Positions 10,054 through 20,767 are shown, numbered from the stretch's first letter. The stretch is 64,000 bases of DNA from Phycomyces blakesleeanus NRRL 1555(-) (GCF_001638985.1 NW_017265141.1:613001-677000); one strand, 5' to 3'. Notes: generated by a model not told the origin, from the letters alone. Numbers and translations: made by a program.

Positions 10054-13000
10054 TTAAGAAGAGGAAATGTCTTCATTTCTAAATGAGTATTTCTTCAACC
10101 ATTCCGAGTGGATATTTGTGTGCTTCTTATTGGAGACAGGATCTAAAAGATCAAAACGATCAGCACCAATAGATCTGACCACTAGAAAAGGGCCATGCAA
10201 TGAAGGAGACAGTTTTGCTGAGCGGCCGGCAGCGGCATTTGATAGTATGGGAAACTTAATGAGAACTTGATTGCCAATGACGAAGTTAGGTGCTGTACAA
10301 TGTTGATTATAGGTGATGGCATTTCCTGCTTGTGAACGAAGATTTTCTAGCTGAATGAGGCTGTGCGCGTGAGAAAGCATTTCCTTGATGGAAGAGTGAT
10401 AGCCAACAAGAGAGACAGGTTTGACACCAAGGTCGTGTTGTGCTAGGACATGGGCTTCACGACCAAAGACAGCTGAGAAAAGAGAGAGCTTCGTTGAATC
10501 GTGAGGACTAGAGTTGTAGGCTAGTTGGAATTCATTCAAGTGTTCATCCCATGTAGTAATGTTTGTCTGTGGGTCCATGAAAGCAACGATCATATTTCGG
10601 AGGGTAGCCATGAATCATTCAACCAGCCCATTTGCTTGGGGGTGATAAGCTGGAGCAAACTTCTGCTGAATTCCCAGTTGGACGGCCATGTCTTTGATGA
10701 GTGTACTAGAGTATGGTTGACCATTATCACTGATAGTAGAGCGCATGATACCATGGGTGGCAAAAACCTTGTTGAGGCAGGCAGTGACCCATTTACCAGA
10801 ATTCTCAGGTACAGCATTGAGGATCACAAATCGAGAGAAAAAGTCTTGAATATCCATGATATACCTGTTGCCTGATAGTGAGGTTGGAAGAGGTCCATAC
10901 GTATCAATTGCAACTGAGTCAAAGGGATGTACTGCTGGATTTGAGTGTTGGAGGTTGGTATGACCAAGGGTTGTATTAGTTTCTTTAATTTGCTGGCACG
11001 TATCACAGTGAGCAACCCTGTCTTTCACCCACTTGTGTAGACCGGGAGCATAGAAAAGTCGAGTGAACCTTTGGAGAGTGCGACCAACACCAAGATGTCC
11101 TGAAGTAGAATTAGCATGGAGGAGGTGGAATATTTCCTCCCATATCGACTGTGGTAGGACTGGTCGGGGGCCAAAGAAAAAGACACTGGACGAGACGGTA
11201 TAGCCTGCGGGAAGTGAGGAAGCATGATGAAGTTCTTGACAGTATGGATTGGTGGCTTGGGAACAAGCAATATCAGGAGCAGTAATTGCGCAAATGAGAG
11301 ACCTAGAGGAATCACGTGTGATGGGGTGTCAACTAAGCGCATTGGGACTGGCATTCTGATGACCCGGGTGGTAAACGATGTTGAAATCCAACTGTTGTAA
11401 AGAGAGAGCCCACTGAGCAAGACGATCGCAAAGATCAGAGGACTTGGAGTTACGCAGGAACTGAAGAGCATGATGATCAGTGATGACAGTAAACTTGGTA
11501 CCAGTTAAGTAGTGTGCGAATTTCTTGATTCCCCAGACAATAGCAAGTGCCTCAACCTTGGAAACACCATAGTTACATTCTGTGGGAGAGAGAGAACGAG
11601 ACGCATATGCAACAGCATACACACGATTGTTGCGAGGGTCCCATTGTCCTAGAATAACACCAATACCAGCCATGCAAGCACCATCCGTATGTAGTTCGAA
11701 GGGCCGAGAGAAATCAGGGAAGTGTAGGACTGGAGCAGACATCAAAGCAGTTTTGAGGGTTTCGTAAGATCTCTGATGGGCCGACGTCCAGGACCAGTCA
11801 GCGTCCTTTTTAAGCAAATCATTCAACGGAGCAGCTATTGCAGAGAAATTGCTGATAAAACAATAGTAGTAGCCAGCAAGGCCAAGGAACGAGCAAACGT
11901 TGTCAGCAGACAGAGGAACTGGAAATTTGGAAATGGCAAGGATTTTCTCAGGATCCATGTGTAAACCATCGGGTGAAAGAACATAACCAAGGAAAGAAAT
12001 GCGATCACTTCCAAAGGAGCATTTCTTAAGTTTGACTTTGAGGGAAGCGGTACGCAGGTAATCGAAGATTTCTTGAAGATCTTTAAGATGTTGGTCAAAC
12101 AAAGGGCTGAAACAGATAATGCCGTCCAAATATACCAGGCAAGTTTGCCACTTGAGGCCAGCCAATACAGAGTCCATGAGACGTTGCATAGTAGCAGGGG
12201 CAGAACAGAGACTGAAGGGCATGTGGACGAATTCAAACAATTCTTGTCAACAGACAAAAGCAGATTTGGGTTTACTTTCGTCATCAAGTTCAATCTGCCA
12301 GTAGGAAGATGTAAGATCCATAGTTGAAAAGTAACGGGCTGAACCAAGACTATGTAGGGCAGCATCAATGTGTATGAGTAGATAAACATCTTTAGTGGTT
12401 ATGCCATTGAGTTGCTGGTAATTGACACAGAACCGAACGGAGCCATCAGGCTTAGGGACTAGCACCACCGGAGAGGACCAAGGAGAGCGACTAGAATGAA
12501 TAACACCTTGCTGTAGCATTTCATCAATGAGACCATTAATCGTATTATTTTCTACTGAGGAAGCCCGATGGGAAGGAGACGAAACAAGGCGTTCATCCTT
12601 TGTGTCAATATGGTGCTGCACCAAGTGCGTAGTGGAGTTGGGTTTGTTGTTGATGCAATTGGAGAATTCAGAGAGCAGGTTACTGATAGAACTAGCTTGT
12701 TTAGCATCAAGGCAGAAACCTAGCACTGTACTGAAATCCAAAGAAGCAGAGGGAGCAGATGAGACTGTAGATGCTTCCAAAGAAGCGATTTGGGCAGTGG
12801 ATGATGACTGAACCAAACTAGTCAGAGAAATAATAGGTGTAGACAAAGGTAAGTAGTGTGTAAAAGCAATGACATCATTTTTATTGAGGTTGTGTGAGTT
12901 CATGTCTAAGTTAGCTATTTTAATTGAAGCGAGACCCAATTCATCAAAGCAAACCACCCCAGCAGCAATGGAGGCAAGTGTTTTGGCAACCACGTTTGAG

Positions 13001-13482
13001 GGAGTAGAGACCATGCAGATCGAATTGACAGGACCAGTTATTTCTGTATAACAGTGACTATGACTGGGAAGCATCAGGCTATTCTTGAGTCGGCATGGGG
13101 TAGCTGGTTCGATCATAGAAGCCATACTTGTGTTGGACGTTTTATCAGGAGATCGGGTACCAGGAGAGAACTTAACCTCGCTGGTGCAGGCGTCAATTAC
13201 AGCTCGGTTTTCCTGAAGAGCACTGTAACCAAAGATAACAGGATGAGAGAGAGAGTCAACAATATGACAACGCACAGCCAGGACAAGACTACCAAAACAA
13301 ATGTTAATCATAATGGATCCCCGGGTTGAGACTGATGTATTGGCAGCAGTGGAAAACACAAGGGTCTTGAGATCATCAGCCTGGAGTCCCAGTTTCTTGG
13401 CTAGGTCCGTGTGAATAGCCGAGATGTTTGCCCCTGTGTCGATCAGACAAGTGGTAGTAACGCCATTAATGGTACAGCTAAG
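10054..13482 (-). pseudogene. pol: Gypsy pol: protease, reverse transcriptase, RNase H, integrase
   Basis: One continuous reading frame with three internal TGA stops (12247-12249, 11329-11331, 10615-10617). Domains in order: aspartic protease with LIDTGANIS (near 13,430-13,450); reverse transcriptase from about 12,560 with a core YLDG (near 12,120) where YLDD is expected, so one catalytic Asp is lost; RNase H with HTDGA and ITDHHALQF; integrase with an HHCC zinc finger (HLLHANSTSGHLG, then CDTC), catalytic Asp in AIDTYGPLP, Asp in TISDNG and Glu in HPQANGLVE; then an integrase C-terminal region ending at TAA 10054-10056. All three stops sit where Arg fits the family (for example after ANGLVE), consistent with CGA changed to TGA. 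It is in the same frame as gag. Confidence 0.92.
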
Positions 13483-14616
13483 TTAAGGACTCGAGATTCT
13501 CAACAAGGAAGACTTGTTCGAGAGAGAGGGGGCCGGACTGGCTGAGGTTGACATGTTGCTAATGTTTGCCTTGAAGGATTCATATAAAGCATCTTGAACC
13601 ATGGGAACCGCACAGTAGTTGACTTCTGGACGAGGTGCAGCTGTAGAATCAGTAGGGACAGCAGGCAGCGGGGACTCAAAGGAGGACCAGTTATTGGACA
13701 GAAGAGCCAGGGTAACCGAATCGTCACGAGGAGTGATATCTTGAATAGTATTAACCTGGTTTGATCTACTAGGTCTCTTCTGGCAATGCTTGGATAGGTG
13801 GCCTTCTTTGTTGCAATGGCCACAGAGAGGTACACCAGGTCGCACCCATTGGTTGAACTTGCTTCTTGAGGAATTGTTGCGGGACGTGTTTCTATCGAAG
13901 GAAGTAGGCTTATGCAGGAAAGCGTCGATTTCCATAGGGGCAGGACTGGAGCCACTAGCTGTGAAGGCGCCCTGATGAGAGAAGGCGTTGGCCGGAATGT
14001 TGGAATATAAGTAAGCTTCTGCGAGGCAAGGGTCAGCGTTCAGAATTTCGTCCATGGTGATAGCCTTGTCCGCCACGTCCCTCCAGGTAGAGGAAGTAGT
14101 AATTTGGGCAATGATTTTATCCATGAGATGAGGGTTCATGACACTGAGGTATATCAAATGTAAAACCTTTGCTGGAATTGTAGTCCCTTCAGGGAGATCC
14201 TGAACGATTGACTGGAAGACAGCTTTGAACTGTCTCGATGGTAGGTTCCCTTGGTGAAGCGATTTGAGTCGTTTATGACAGGTCAGTTTCTGTTGAGCAA
14301 GAGGGATGTCAAAAGTGTCAATAAGTGGACGTTTCGTCTTATCCCAGGTGTTGAGATCTGAATTTGACAGGACCCACTGTGCCATATTTACGGGTAAGTA
14401 TGAAGGTAGCTGATCCACCTTCATTTGGGTATCCAAACTAAGTCGATTGGCTTTGGCTTCAAATAACTGCACCCAGAGTTCAATATTTTGGGACGGATCA
14501 TAATTATATATCAGGCGCATTGACTGTAGGGCAGAGTAGCGGTTTTGAACGACAATATTGTTCAAGGCTTCAATTATCTTAACATTGATTTTGGAAGACT
14601 TGGACATAGTAGGCAA
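13483..14616 (-). CDS. gag: Gypsy Gag (capsid/nucleocapsid)
   Basis: 377 codons from an ATG at 14616. The N-terminal half is a retrotransposon capsid-type region (YDPSQNIELWVQLFEAK onward, with SRQFKAVFQSIVQDLPEG). The C-terminal part carries one CCHC zinc knuckle, CGHCNKEGHLSKHC (Cys-X2-Cys-X4-His-X4-Cys). It packages the element RNA into particles (family role). The frame ends at TAA (13485-13483), and 13482 onward continues in the same frame into the protease. The ancestor may thus have had one Gag-Pol frame, or used stop readthrough. This is the only retroelement gene here without an internal stop. Confidence 0.9.
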   Translation of the reverse strand: MPTMSKSSKINVKIIEALNNIVVQNRYSALQSMRLIYNYDPSQNIELWVQLFEAKANRLSLDTQMKVDQLPSYLPVNMAQWVLSNSDLNTWDKTKRPLIDTFDIPLAQQKLTCHKRLKSLHQGNLPSRQFKAVFQSIVQDLPEGTTIPAKVLHLIYLSVMNPHLMDKIIAQITTSSTWRDVADKAITMDEILNADPCLAEAYLYSNIPANAFSHQGAFTASGSSPAPMEIDAFLHKPTSFDRNTSRNNSSRSKFNQWVRPGVPLCGHCNKEGHLSKHCQKRPSRSNQVNTIQDITPRDDSVTLALLSNNWSSFESPLPAVPTDSTAAPRPEVNYCAVPMVQDALYESFKANISNMSTSASPAPSLSNKSSLLRISSP

Positions 14617-14654
14617 TTATTAACAAAATAATTAACAGGAGTAAGAGATCGCAG

Positions 14655-14790
14655 GAAGTAGTAGCACAGGAATTGCAGGAATTAGTTGCACAGGAATTGC
14701 AGGAAGTAGTTGCACAGGAATTGCAGGAAGTAGTTGCACAGGAATTGCAGGAAGTAGTTGCACAGGAATTGCAGGAAGTAATGGTTTTGG
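14655..14790. repeat. Minisatellite in the gypsy 5' leader
   Basis: A 24-bp unit (TGCACAGGAATTGCAGGAAG plus TAGT) is repeated about five times between the primer site and the gag start. It keeps an open frame of Ser/Cys/Asn/Ala/Thr codons on the minus strand (SCNSCATT repeats), which I take as incidental. Confidence 0.85.
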
Positions 14791-14811
14791 GATCTTTCAG
14801 GGGGTTTTTAA

Positions 14812-14828
14812 GCAAAGCTTCTCCACCA
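14812..14828 (-). promoter_or_regulatory. Primer-binding site of the gypsy element
   Basis: Directly inside the 5' LTR the sense strand reads TGGTGGAGAAGCTTTGC. A leading TGG is the complement of a tRNA 3' CCA. I could not assign the tRNA species from sequence alone. Confidence 0.6.
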
Positions 14829-15082
14829 CAAAATAAGTGTTATATGTTGGGATTGGAAGTTGCCTTTGAAGCGGCTGGAAGATATCACAAGAGTAGTTTT
14901 TCCAAAGAATAAAGACAATGTTTTATTTTGATGAAGCAATTTGTATTTATACTATCTTAAAGGGATTTTGCTAGAAGTTACCAGATATTGGAAACTTCCA
15001 GCAAAGTGTAGTATTTCTGAGAAGGATTGAATTGGATTGGCCAGATTAGGATTCAGATTCTAGAAACGGCATGCTCATGACA
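14829..15082 (-). repeat. 5' LTR of the gypsy element
   Basis: Same 254-bp LTR as 9791-10044, with about 15 differences by eye. The outer edge abuts GTAC at 15083-15086. It would hold the promoter and the RNA start of the element (family knowledge). Confidence 0.9.
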
Positions 15083-15086
15083 GTAC

Positions 15087-15386
15087 ACTTAAAGCTTAGC
15101 ACGGAAGTGAGTTCCATTAAAGCACACATTTGCTTTATCTAATTTAAATATGTAAATACATAAATAAAAAAAACAGTTTCTTGAGACTTGGCTTATAGAA
15201 AATCACAGCTTCTAAAAGGTAAGCTACCTCTGGAAGAGTAAAACGAAGCTCAATCTTGCATTTTGCATCTGACCATATCTCGAGATCAAGACGTTTGTAA
15301 ACAGTTCTCTTTTTTCTTTTAGTAATGGGTTTTCTTTTTCTGTGGCAAAAAAGATAGCAAATAGCTGCAGTATTGTTAATATTCAT
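15087..15386 (-). pseudogene. PIF/Harbinger transposase, N-terminal part
   Basis: Minus-strand frame starting near 15386. It contains a Lys/Arg-rich stretch (HRKRKPITKRKKRTVYK) and LEIWSDAKCKIELRFTLPEV, which resembles the N-terminal region before the catalytic core of Harbinger transposases. The continuation is at 9786 and below, across the gypsy element. A stop near the insertion point shows the gene was already damaged, or that an intron boundary lies there. Confidence 0.6.
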
Positions 15387-15596
15387 TTTTAAAGAAGTGT
15401 TTTTTATTAGTAAAATTAATTATAGAAAAAGAAAGAGAGAGAAATATTTTTTTGCATTGTTAGAGATCTGTTTATCATTATCTGCTTGAATTTATACATT
15501 TCCATAACTTCTGTTGGGATATTTTTTTTTACTAGGTTTGTCCAATCTTCATTTTTAGCAGTCACATTTTTTCCATTAGATAACACCTTCTCTAAT

Positions 15597-16230
15597 AACT
15601 GAAAATAAAATAGTATCTAACTACAGAAATTTCTGAAAAACTGAAAATCTCAATAACTGAATTTCAAGCTTTTTCTTGACTCTATACAAAAAAAAACTTT
15701 TTTTTTTTATTTCTATTTTTTTATTTATTTATTTTTTTGGTTGGGCAAACCCATGAGAAGAAATCTAACCCCTTCCTTTGAGATAGAGGACAGGACACTA
15801 GAAAGGCTCTGGTAGCACTGTAAATTGGCTAATAAAATAAATGTTCTTAAAGTGTGAAGAAGCTTAATATGTAAACATTCATTATTTTTCAACACATTCT
15901 TTATCCAAATATATTAAAACAACAGGGCAAAGATATACCTTAGTAAAAACGTTTAAGATATTAAAATATTTTTTTAGTATATATACCCCAGTGTTTTAAC
16001 AAAAGTTTCTCAGTTATCTTTCTTCTTCGATTTTAACATCCTTTTTATTTTCAAAAAAAAATATCTACTTCCAACAACTCTCTCAAATTTGTTATGGACA
16101 AGCACTGTTAAATGATCAGTCACAGCAGTTCTGCAGACCAAACCTAGTTTTCCGGAATTGCTTTCAACCCTTATGCGATTTCAACCAAAAGATTGTCAAC
16201 AAAATGCATGGAGAAGTTGTACTCTGATCT
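15597..16230. other. No gene seen; AT-rich spacer
   Basis: The first 70 bases continue the AATAACTGAAAA repeat that flanks the Harbinger element. The rest is AT-rich with a poly-T stretch near 15,700. It probably holds the left end of the DD34E element that follows, but I could not find its terminal repeat. Confidence 0.5.
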
Positions 16231-17589
16231 GTGATAGATGTCTTTGTCAACTATGCCAATATGGAATGGACCTGTATCTCGGCTGGAAACGCAGCAGTCA
16301 CAAACCTCCTAAGTCTCAGAAGTTTTTTGTCAACTGAAGTCAACAAGGCCACCACCAAGACCATTGTTGGACAGAAGCCAAAGACGAATCTGCCGGAGAA
16401 GGTCAACCCTGATTCTGTTCCCACTGCAGAAAGCATAGGTCAATATTCGTACCAAAAGTACAACCAAAACCAGGTGAACAAGCTCTTCTCCTTGGTTTTC
16501 TCAGAAAACCAGACTGCTGCTGCCACTGCCAGGGAAACGGGGATCAATGTCTGGACTGCCCAGAACTATGTCAGGCTGGCCAGAGAGAAGATCCAGGCCG
16601 ATTTTGATGCTGCCACAGTGGAGACTGATGAGTCCAATGGGCTGGAGACGATGGAGGTTGAGGAGGTTTCTGTGCCTAAAGAACGAAAACATGGCAACCA
16701 AAAGTTGTTCCAGGCGCACTCTGCTTTTTTTTGAAGTTTTTCGAAAATAAACCAGATGCTACCTTGGAACAAGCAAGGATAATTGTCATGAAAGAGTTCT
16801 CTGGGCTGCAGATTACCAAATCAGCAATCCAGAAGCACTTGGTGAAGAAGTGTGCCCTGACAATAAAGAAGTTGGAGAAGCTGCCCGAGAAGAGAGACGA
16901 CATCAGCACAATTGAGATAAGACAAGACCGCATTTTAAAGTAGCAACAACTTGCAGATTTCAACTATCTGTCGAACTGTGTGTTCATCGATGAAGCAGGC
17001 TTCAACATGCACATCAAGAGAACTTTTGGCTGTTCTGTCAGTGGCACCCTGACCAAGACAACTGTCCCAATGCAGAGAGGTATGTCCATCAACATCCTTG
17101 GTGCAATGTGCAAGAGAGGGATTGTCAGCCTCTTGTTGAAGAAACTCACTGCAGTCGCAGCAAAGAAGAAGAGAAAGCTGAACATCTATACCAATGCTGG
17201 TGAATGGCCGAATTGGTACCAGGACCCAGCACTACCTCAACTTTCTTAGTCATACAATAGATGTTCTAGACATTCAGAGTATACAAGGATGTTATCTCAT
17301 CATGGATAACACTCCTATCTATAAGACCAATGAGGTGAAAGACTTTATTTCTTTCTGTGGGTACAAGTGTGCATATTTTCCTGTGTATTCACCTTTTCTG
17401 AATCCAATTGAGGAAATGTGATCCAAGATCAAGTTTGGTGTCTGCAGAGAAGAGATTACAGAGTCAGACGGGCTCATCTTAAGGATTACAGAATCAGCTA
17501 AGACTGTCACCTTTTCCGGCTGTTTGGGTTGGATTAATCATGTTATTTCATTTTTTTCTTGCTGTTTGAACAGAGAGCAAAAGCTTTAA
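16231..17589 (+). pseudogene. Tc1-like DD34E transposase, broken
   Basis: N-terminal helix-turn-helix region around codons 70-120 (YNQNQVNKLFSLVFSENQTA and RETGINVWTAQNYVRLAREK). A frameshift near 16,733 follows, then the catalytic domain: Asp in FIDEAGFNMH (16989), Asp in LIMDNTPIYK (17305) and Glu in YSPFLNPIEE (17410). The last two are separated by 34 residues, the Tc1 spacing. Damage: frameshifts near 16,733 and 17,200, a TAG after RILK (about 16,941) and a TGA after PIEEM (17419). The last two fit Trp codons changed to stops. Downstream A/T-rich direct repeats with GGGACATAAA (17,660-17,710, complement) may be subterminal repeats; the end is unresolved. Confidence 0.8.
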
Positions 17590-17719
17590 GTATGTCTTTT
17601 ATGTCTTTATTTAAGCTCTTTATACTCTATGTCTTTTTTTATTTTATTTTTATTTTTTATTACTTTATGTCCCTCTTTTTCTTATTTTTTATCATTTTAT
17701 GTCCCTCTTCTTTTATTTG

Positions 17720-18350
17720 TGTTGTGAATGAGTATTGATTACTGCTGAATCTGAGAGTAAGACTGAAGAATAAAATAATATCCTCAGCTATTCCAGTCAA
17801 ATGGATCTCCCTTTATGATATTATCTAATACACAGATCATCATACACATAATTGATTATTTATTATTATCATCATGACATGGGATATACAAATACATATA
17901 CATTATATATATGGCATCATTATATTTCATCTACATATTTCTTTTATTATACAAATACTTAATTGAGAGACTACAACTACAACTATTTAATATTATGAAA
18001 CATTACCCGAGTATCTGGGTTGGAATACTAAAATATTACCAATAGTATAAATGCTCTTCTTTACCAAAACTCTTGGACTGATCTGACTGGAGAAGTATCA
18101 TATCAATTGGTCTTTCCAGATCTTTTCAGAAGAACAATACTCCTGGAAGATGACTCATCGTAATAAAAATTACTTAAGCACACACTGAATTATAAATTAG
18201 ACAAATATATGAATATCAGTAGATAGTTCCATGTAGAAAAACAATCGAATTTTATCATTCTTTACTTTTCTTTTGAAATAAACAACCTACACAAGTTCTC
18301 ACAAATTCTTTCGTCTATATTATATTTTGCTTTATTTTCTCCCCACAACA
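17720..18350 (-). mobile_element. Old solo LTR, 631 bp, TGTTGT...ACAACA family
   Basis: Bounded by TGTTGTGAATGAG at 17720 and CCCCACAACA ending at 18350. A perfect 5-bp duplication, ATTTG, lies at 17715-17719 and 18351-18355. In reverse orientation it is a diverged relative of the two 532-bp solo LTRs at 32.4 and 45.0 kb; shared landmarks include CCTCAGCTATTCCAGTCAAA and CCTACACAAGTTCTCAC. It has drifted much further and gained about 100 bases. Confidence 0.82.
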
Positions 18351-18479
18351 ATTTGTTTTACTGTTTTATGCTTTTCTTTTTTTATTACTTTGTATTTCAT
18401 TATATCTTACTTCTTATTATGTGTTCTATTTCTCTATCAACTAATTATGCCCAATAAAAATATCCATGTTTTATGCCAA

Positions 18480-18795
18480 AAAAAATACAATGTTTACAAA
18501 AAAAATAATACAATTATATAAAAAAAATACTACGTTTACAAAAAAAAATATTATGGTTATATAAAAAATACGACGTTTACAAAAAAAATACTACAGTTAT
18601 ATAAAAAAAAATTGTAAGGCATAAGGATAAAAAATTTGAGTGTCATGTACTCTTCCACCAATAGTAAAAGGGGGGGAGCAAATTCAGTTGGCAATGAATG
18701 CAAATTCAATTTTTATGGAAGCCAATAAGATATCAATGGGTTTTAATTAGATGGAAATGGGTATTAATTAAATGGATAAAACCAGTACTAAGAAT
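18480..18795 (-). repeat. R1 repeat, copy b, reverse orientation
   Basis: Complement of the R1 repeat at 4.1-4.6 kb: alternating GTTTAC and GTTATAT blocks with A-runs, then the unique block (CACTCAAATTTTTTA in complement), a G-run, and a shortened CCATCTAATTAG region ending near ACTGGTTTTATCC. The 22-bp minisatellite unit is reduced to about one degenerate copy here. Confidence 0.75.
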
Positions 18796-19986
18796 TGAAT
18801 TCCATAATAAGGTAAAGTTATTTAAATTAGGAAACAATAGTATAAAAATATAAAATAAATAAGAGAAACTACTTCTAGAAGGGAAAAATAGAAAGAATTT
18901 TAGAAAGAAAAGAATATCTAGAACTAGCAAAAGGAAATGAATAATGCTAATGTAAAATAAACTAATATAATTTTTAAAATAATTTTAAAATAAAAAATAA
19001 AGGGAAAATTTAACAAAACAAAAATTGTAAAATTTGAAGGGAAAAAAATAATAGAAAAATAATAGAAAATAGTTAATCTTTCATAAAGACTTGATAAAAA
19101 AACAGTAAATGGAAGAAAAATTTACAAGAGAGATCAGAGAAAGTAGACAGCATTATTAGAGAAAATTTTTGTATCAGAAAAACTTGACAATTGTTTATTG
19201 ATTGATTTTGAAGAGTTATTTTTTTTACTTCTTGGATACAATTTATGGCAAAAATAGATTGCACTAATGTCTAGGAGATAATGGTGATAAAAAAGGTAAA
19301 TAAAGTAATTGTAATCAATATTTGTCATGAAAGAAAAATAAATGAAATTATAATATAAAACTATAGAGAATGGAAAAGATTGGAAAGAAATATATTATAA
19401 AGAAATAGAAAAACTACAGTTAACAATTTTGGTAAAGTAGTGTTGAGAGAAAAACGTCACATTTAGTGCATAAGAAAAGTAAAAAAAAAATAAAAGGAGA
19501 GAGAAACTAATTTTGAAAAAAAATAAAGGAAAGGAAAATTTGTTTTCAGAAAATTGGGAGAGGAATAAAAATAAAAACAACAAAAAATCAAAATTTTAGA
19601 ATAAGAAATAAAAAGAATATAAATAAAATTAAAATAAAAAATTATAATTGGGAGTTTGAGACTTTGTGACTGATTAAAAAGATTGAAATCGATTGAAAAA
19701 GGGATTGTTACTGTGGTCGATAAAACCAACAACATAACACAGCAAAAGAGAGATGTCCACTTAGTTCAGATTAAAGATTATTTTTTATTATATAACTTAA
19801 TGCTGATAATCTATGAATTATATAGCTGTCATCAGAACTTATATGAGAAGTCTTATTATAAGAGAGGAAGGAAAGAAGAAGGAAATTATTTCTAGCTATT
19901 GCTAATTTTTTAACAAAGACTTATAAAGAAGAGAACGTGTTTCATTAAGCTTATGACAGGCATTATAAATTGCACCAGAAATGAGT
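18796..19986. other. No gene seen; strongly A-rich spacer
   Basis: About 1.2 kb of A- and AAGAA-rich sequence. The minus-strand frames full of Phe and Leu at 19,073-19,735 are low-complexity artefacts. The frame at 19,683-19,895 has no recognisable motif. Confidence 0.6.
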
Positions 19987-20389
19987 TGTTATGTATGAGA
20001 TAAAAATAAGATATAAAATAAAACAAGTGCAAACAAGAGTATGGTGAGACTTTGTTTTATTAGAAGAAGTGAAAGAATCAGAAAGGAGATCATTCTATAT
20101 TGCTATTTGTATTGTGCATTTATATAGACATTGTATTTAGCTTGGAAATGATATCATGATATCATATAATGTCTGTTTCTCTACTATTATCTTCTATGAT
20201 TTAGTTCTTATGTTTTTAGTATTATTGACTAGAGTCTTAGCATTTGTCTTAGTATGTTCTTTACGTAATTTCCTTGTATAAGGGAAGGTATATATTTTAG
20301 TATTGTTACTAGTTGTTGGTAACTCAATATATGTATGTATTGAGTGTCTGCACTTTTAATTTAAATCTACAATTATGTTGAATATAACA
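19987..20389 (+). mobile_element. Copia-like LTR (5' end of a truncated retrotransposon)
   Basis: 403 bp bounded by TGTTATGTATGAG and GAATATAACA. It is homologous to the solo LTR at 8036-8426, and is followed by a primer site and about 250 bases of internal sequence. No matching right LTR or TSD was seen, so it appears to be a 5' remnant. Confidence 0.72.
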
Positions 20390-20650
20390 TAGGTATCAGA
20401 ACCAGACCATACCAAACCAGAACAGCATCAATACTCAATTGGACAGGGAACAGAATATCCAATGGCTTGCGGAGACAGAAAGGACAGTATGACGACGGCT
20501 GCACTCAGGCATTAGCACCTATGACGTGACACCATGATAGCAAGGGCAAAGAAGGGAACCAGATATACAGATCCAGATAAATGGTGGCCTCCAGAGGTTG
20601 AACCCGCGTTTATATTATAGGACTGTTATACAATTTTACTCTACTGACAA
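20390..20650 (+). mobile_element. Primer site and short internal remnant after the LTR
   Basis: Right after the LTR the sequence AGGTATCAGAACCAGAC resembles the TGGTATCAGAGC primer site (initiator Met tRNA half-molecule) common in Ty1/copia elements. The following 240 bases have higher GC than the surroundings and no clear frame. The remnant ends just before the tRNA gene. Confidence 0.55.
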
Positions 20651-20658
20651 GCAACTAT

Positions 20659-20732
20659 GCCCGCTTAGCTCAGTTGGTTAGAGCGTGGTGCTAATAACGC
20701 CAAGGCCACAGGTTCGACCCCTGTAGTGGGCA
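20659..20732 (+). tRNA. tRNA-Ile (anticodon AAT)
   Basis: 74 bases that fold as a full cloverleaf. The acceptor stem GCCCGCT pairs with AGTGGGC (one G-U) and the discriminator is A. The D arm is GCTC...GAGC with AGTTGG in the loop. The anticodon stem TGGTG/CGCCA closes the loop CTAATAA (anticodon AAT), and the T arm is ACAGG-TTCGACC-CCTGT. There is no intron and no encoded CCA, as in eukaryotes. It is the only clear host gene in the window and is closely flanked by a retroelement remnant and a DNA element. Confidence 0.95.
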
Positions 20733-20741
20733 CTGTATTTC

Positions 20742-20747
20742 TTTTTT
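20742..20747 (+). terminator. RNA polymerase III terminator of the tRNA gene
   Basis: A run of six T starts ten bases after the tRNA 3' end, the usual Pol III stop signal. Confidence 0.8.
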
Positions 20748-20767
20748 GTTAAATTTGGCGTTCCTGA

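Larger units (their letters stand above)
9791..15082 (-). mobile_element. Full-length Ty3/gypsy LTR retrotransposon, minus strand
   Basis: 5.29 kb element with two 254-bp LTRs, a tRNA-type primer site, and gag and pol in the order protease, reverse transcriptase, RNase H, integrase, which defines Ty3/gypsy. It sits inside the Harbinger transposase gene, with a GTAC target duplication. By eye the LTRs differ at about 15 of 254 positions, so the insertion is not very recent. No chromodomain was seen after the integrase. Confidence 0.93.
6586..15593. mobile_element. PIF/Harbinger element, interrupted by two retroelement insertions
   Basis: The terminal inverted repeats are AGAGAGGGTGTTATCTAGTG (from 6586) and AGAGAAGGTGTTATCTAATG (complement, from 15593), about 25 bp with two mismatches. 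The 3-bp target duplication AAT lies at 6583-6585 and 15594-15596. The flanking repeat consensus (GAAAATCTCAATAACTGAA) supports AAT as the original target. Inside are a DDE transposase gene (minus) and a Myb/SANT-like gene (plus), the usual two-gene content of Harbinger elements. A solo LTR and a full Ty3/gypsy element are nested inside; without them the element would be about 3.3 kb. Both genes are decayed. Confidence 0.8.

Noticed and set aside
10054..10200. Chromodomain at the gypsy integrase C-terminus
   Set aside because: The frame ends soon after the GPFLVV...HTNIHSEWLKK block with no aromatic-cage chromodomain pattern.
11582..13329. Plus-strand open frames opposite gypsy pol
   Set aside because: They are antisense shadows of a clear pol gene with RT, RNase H and protease motifs.
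14655..14790. CRISPR-like array
   Set aside because: Units are directly adjacent with no unique spacers, inside a retrotransposon leader of a eukaryote; it is a minisatellite.
18733..19735. Minus-strand Phe/Leu/Ser-rich frames that look like membrane proteins
   Set aside because: They arise from A-rich low-complexity DNA and have no motif, splice support or start context.
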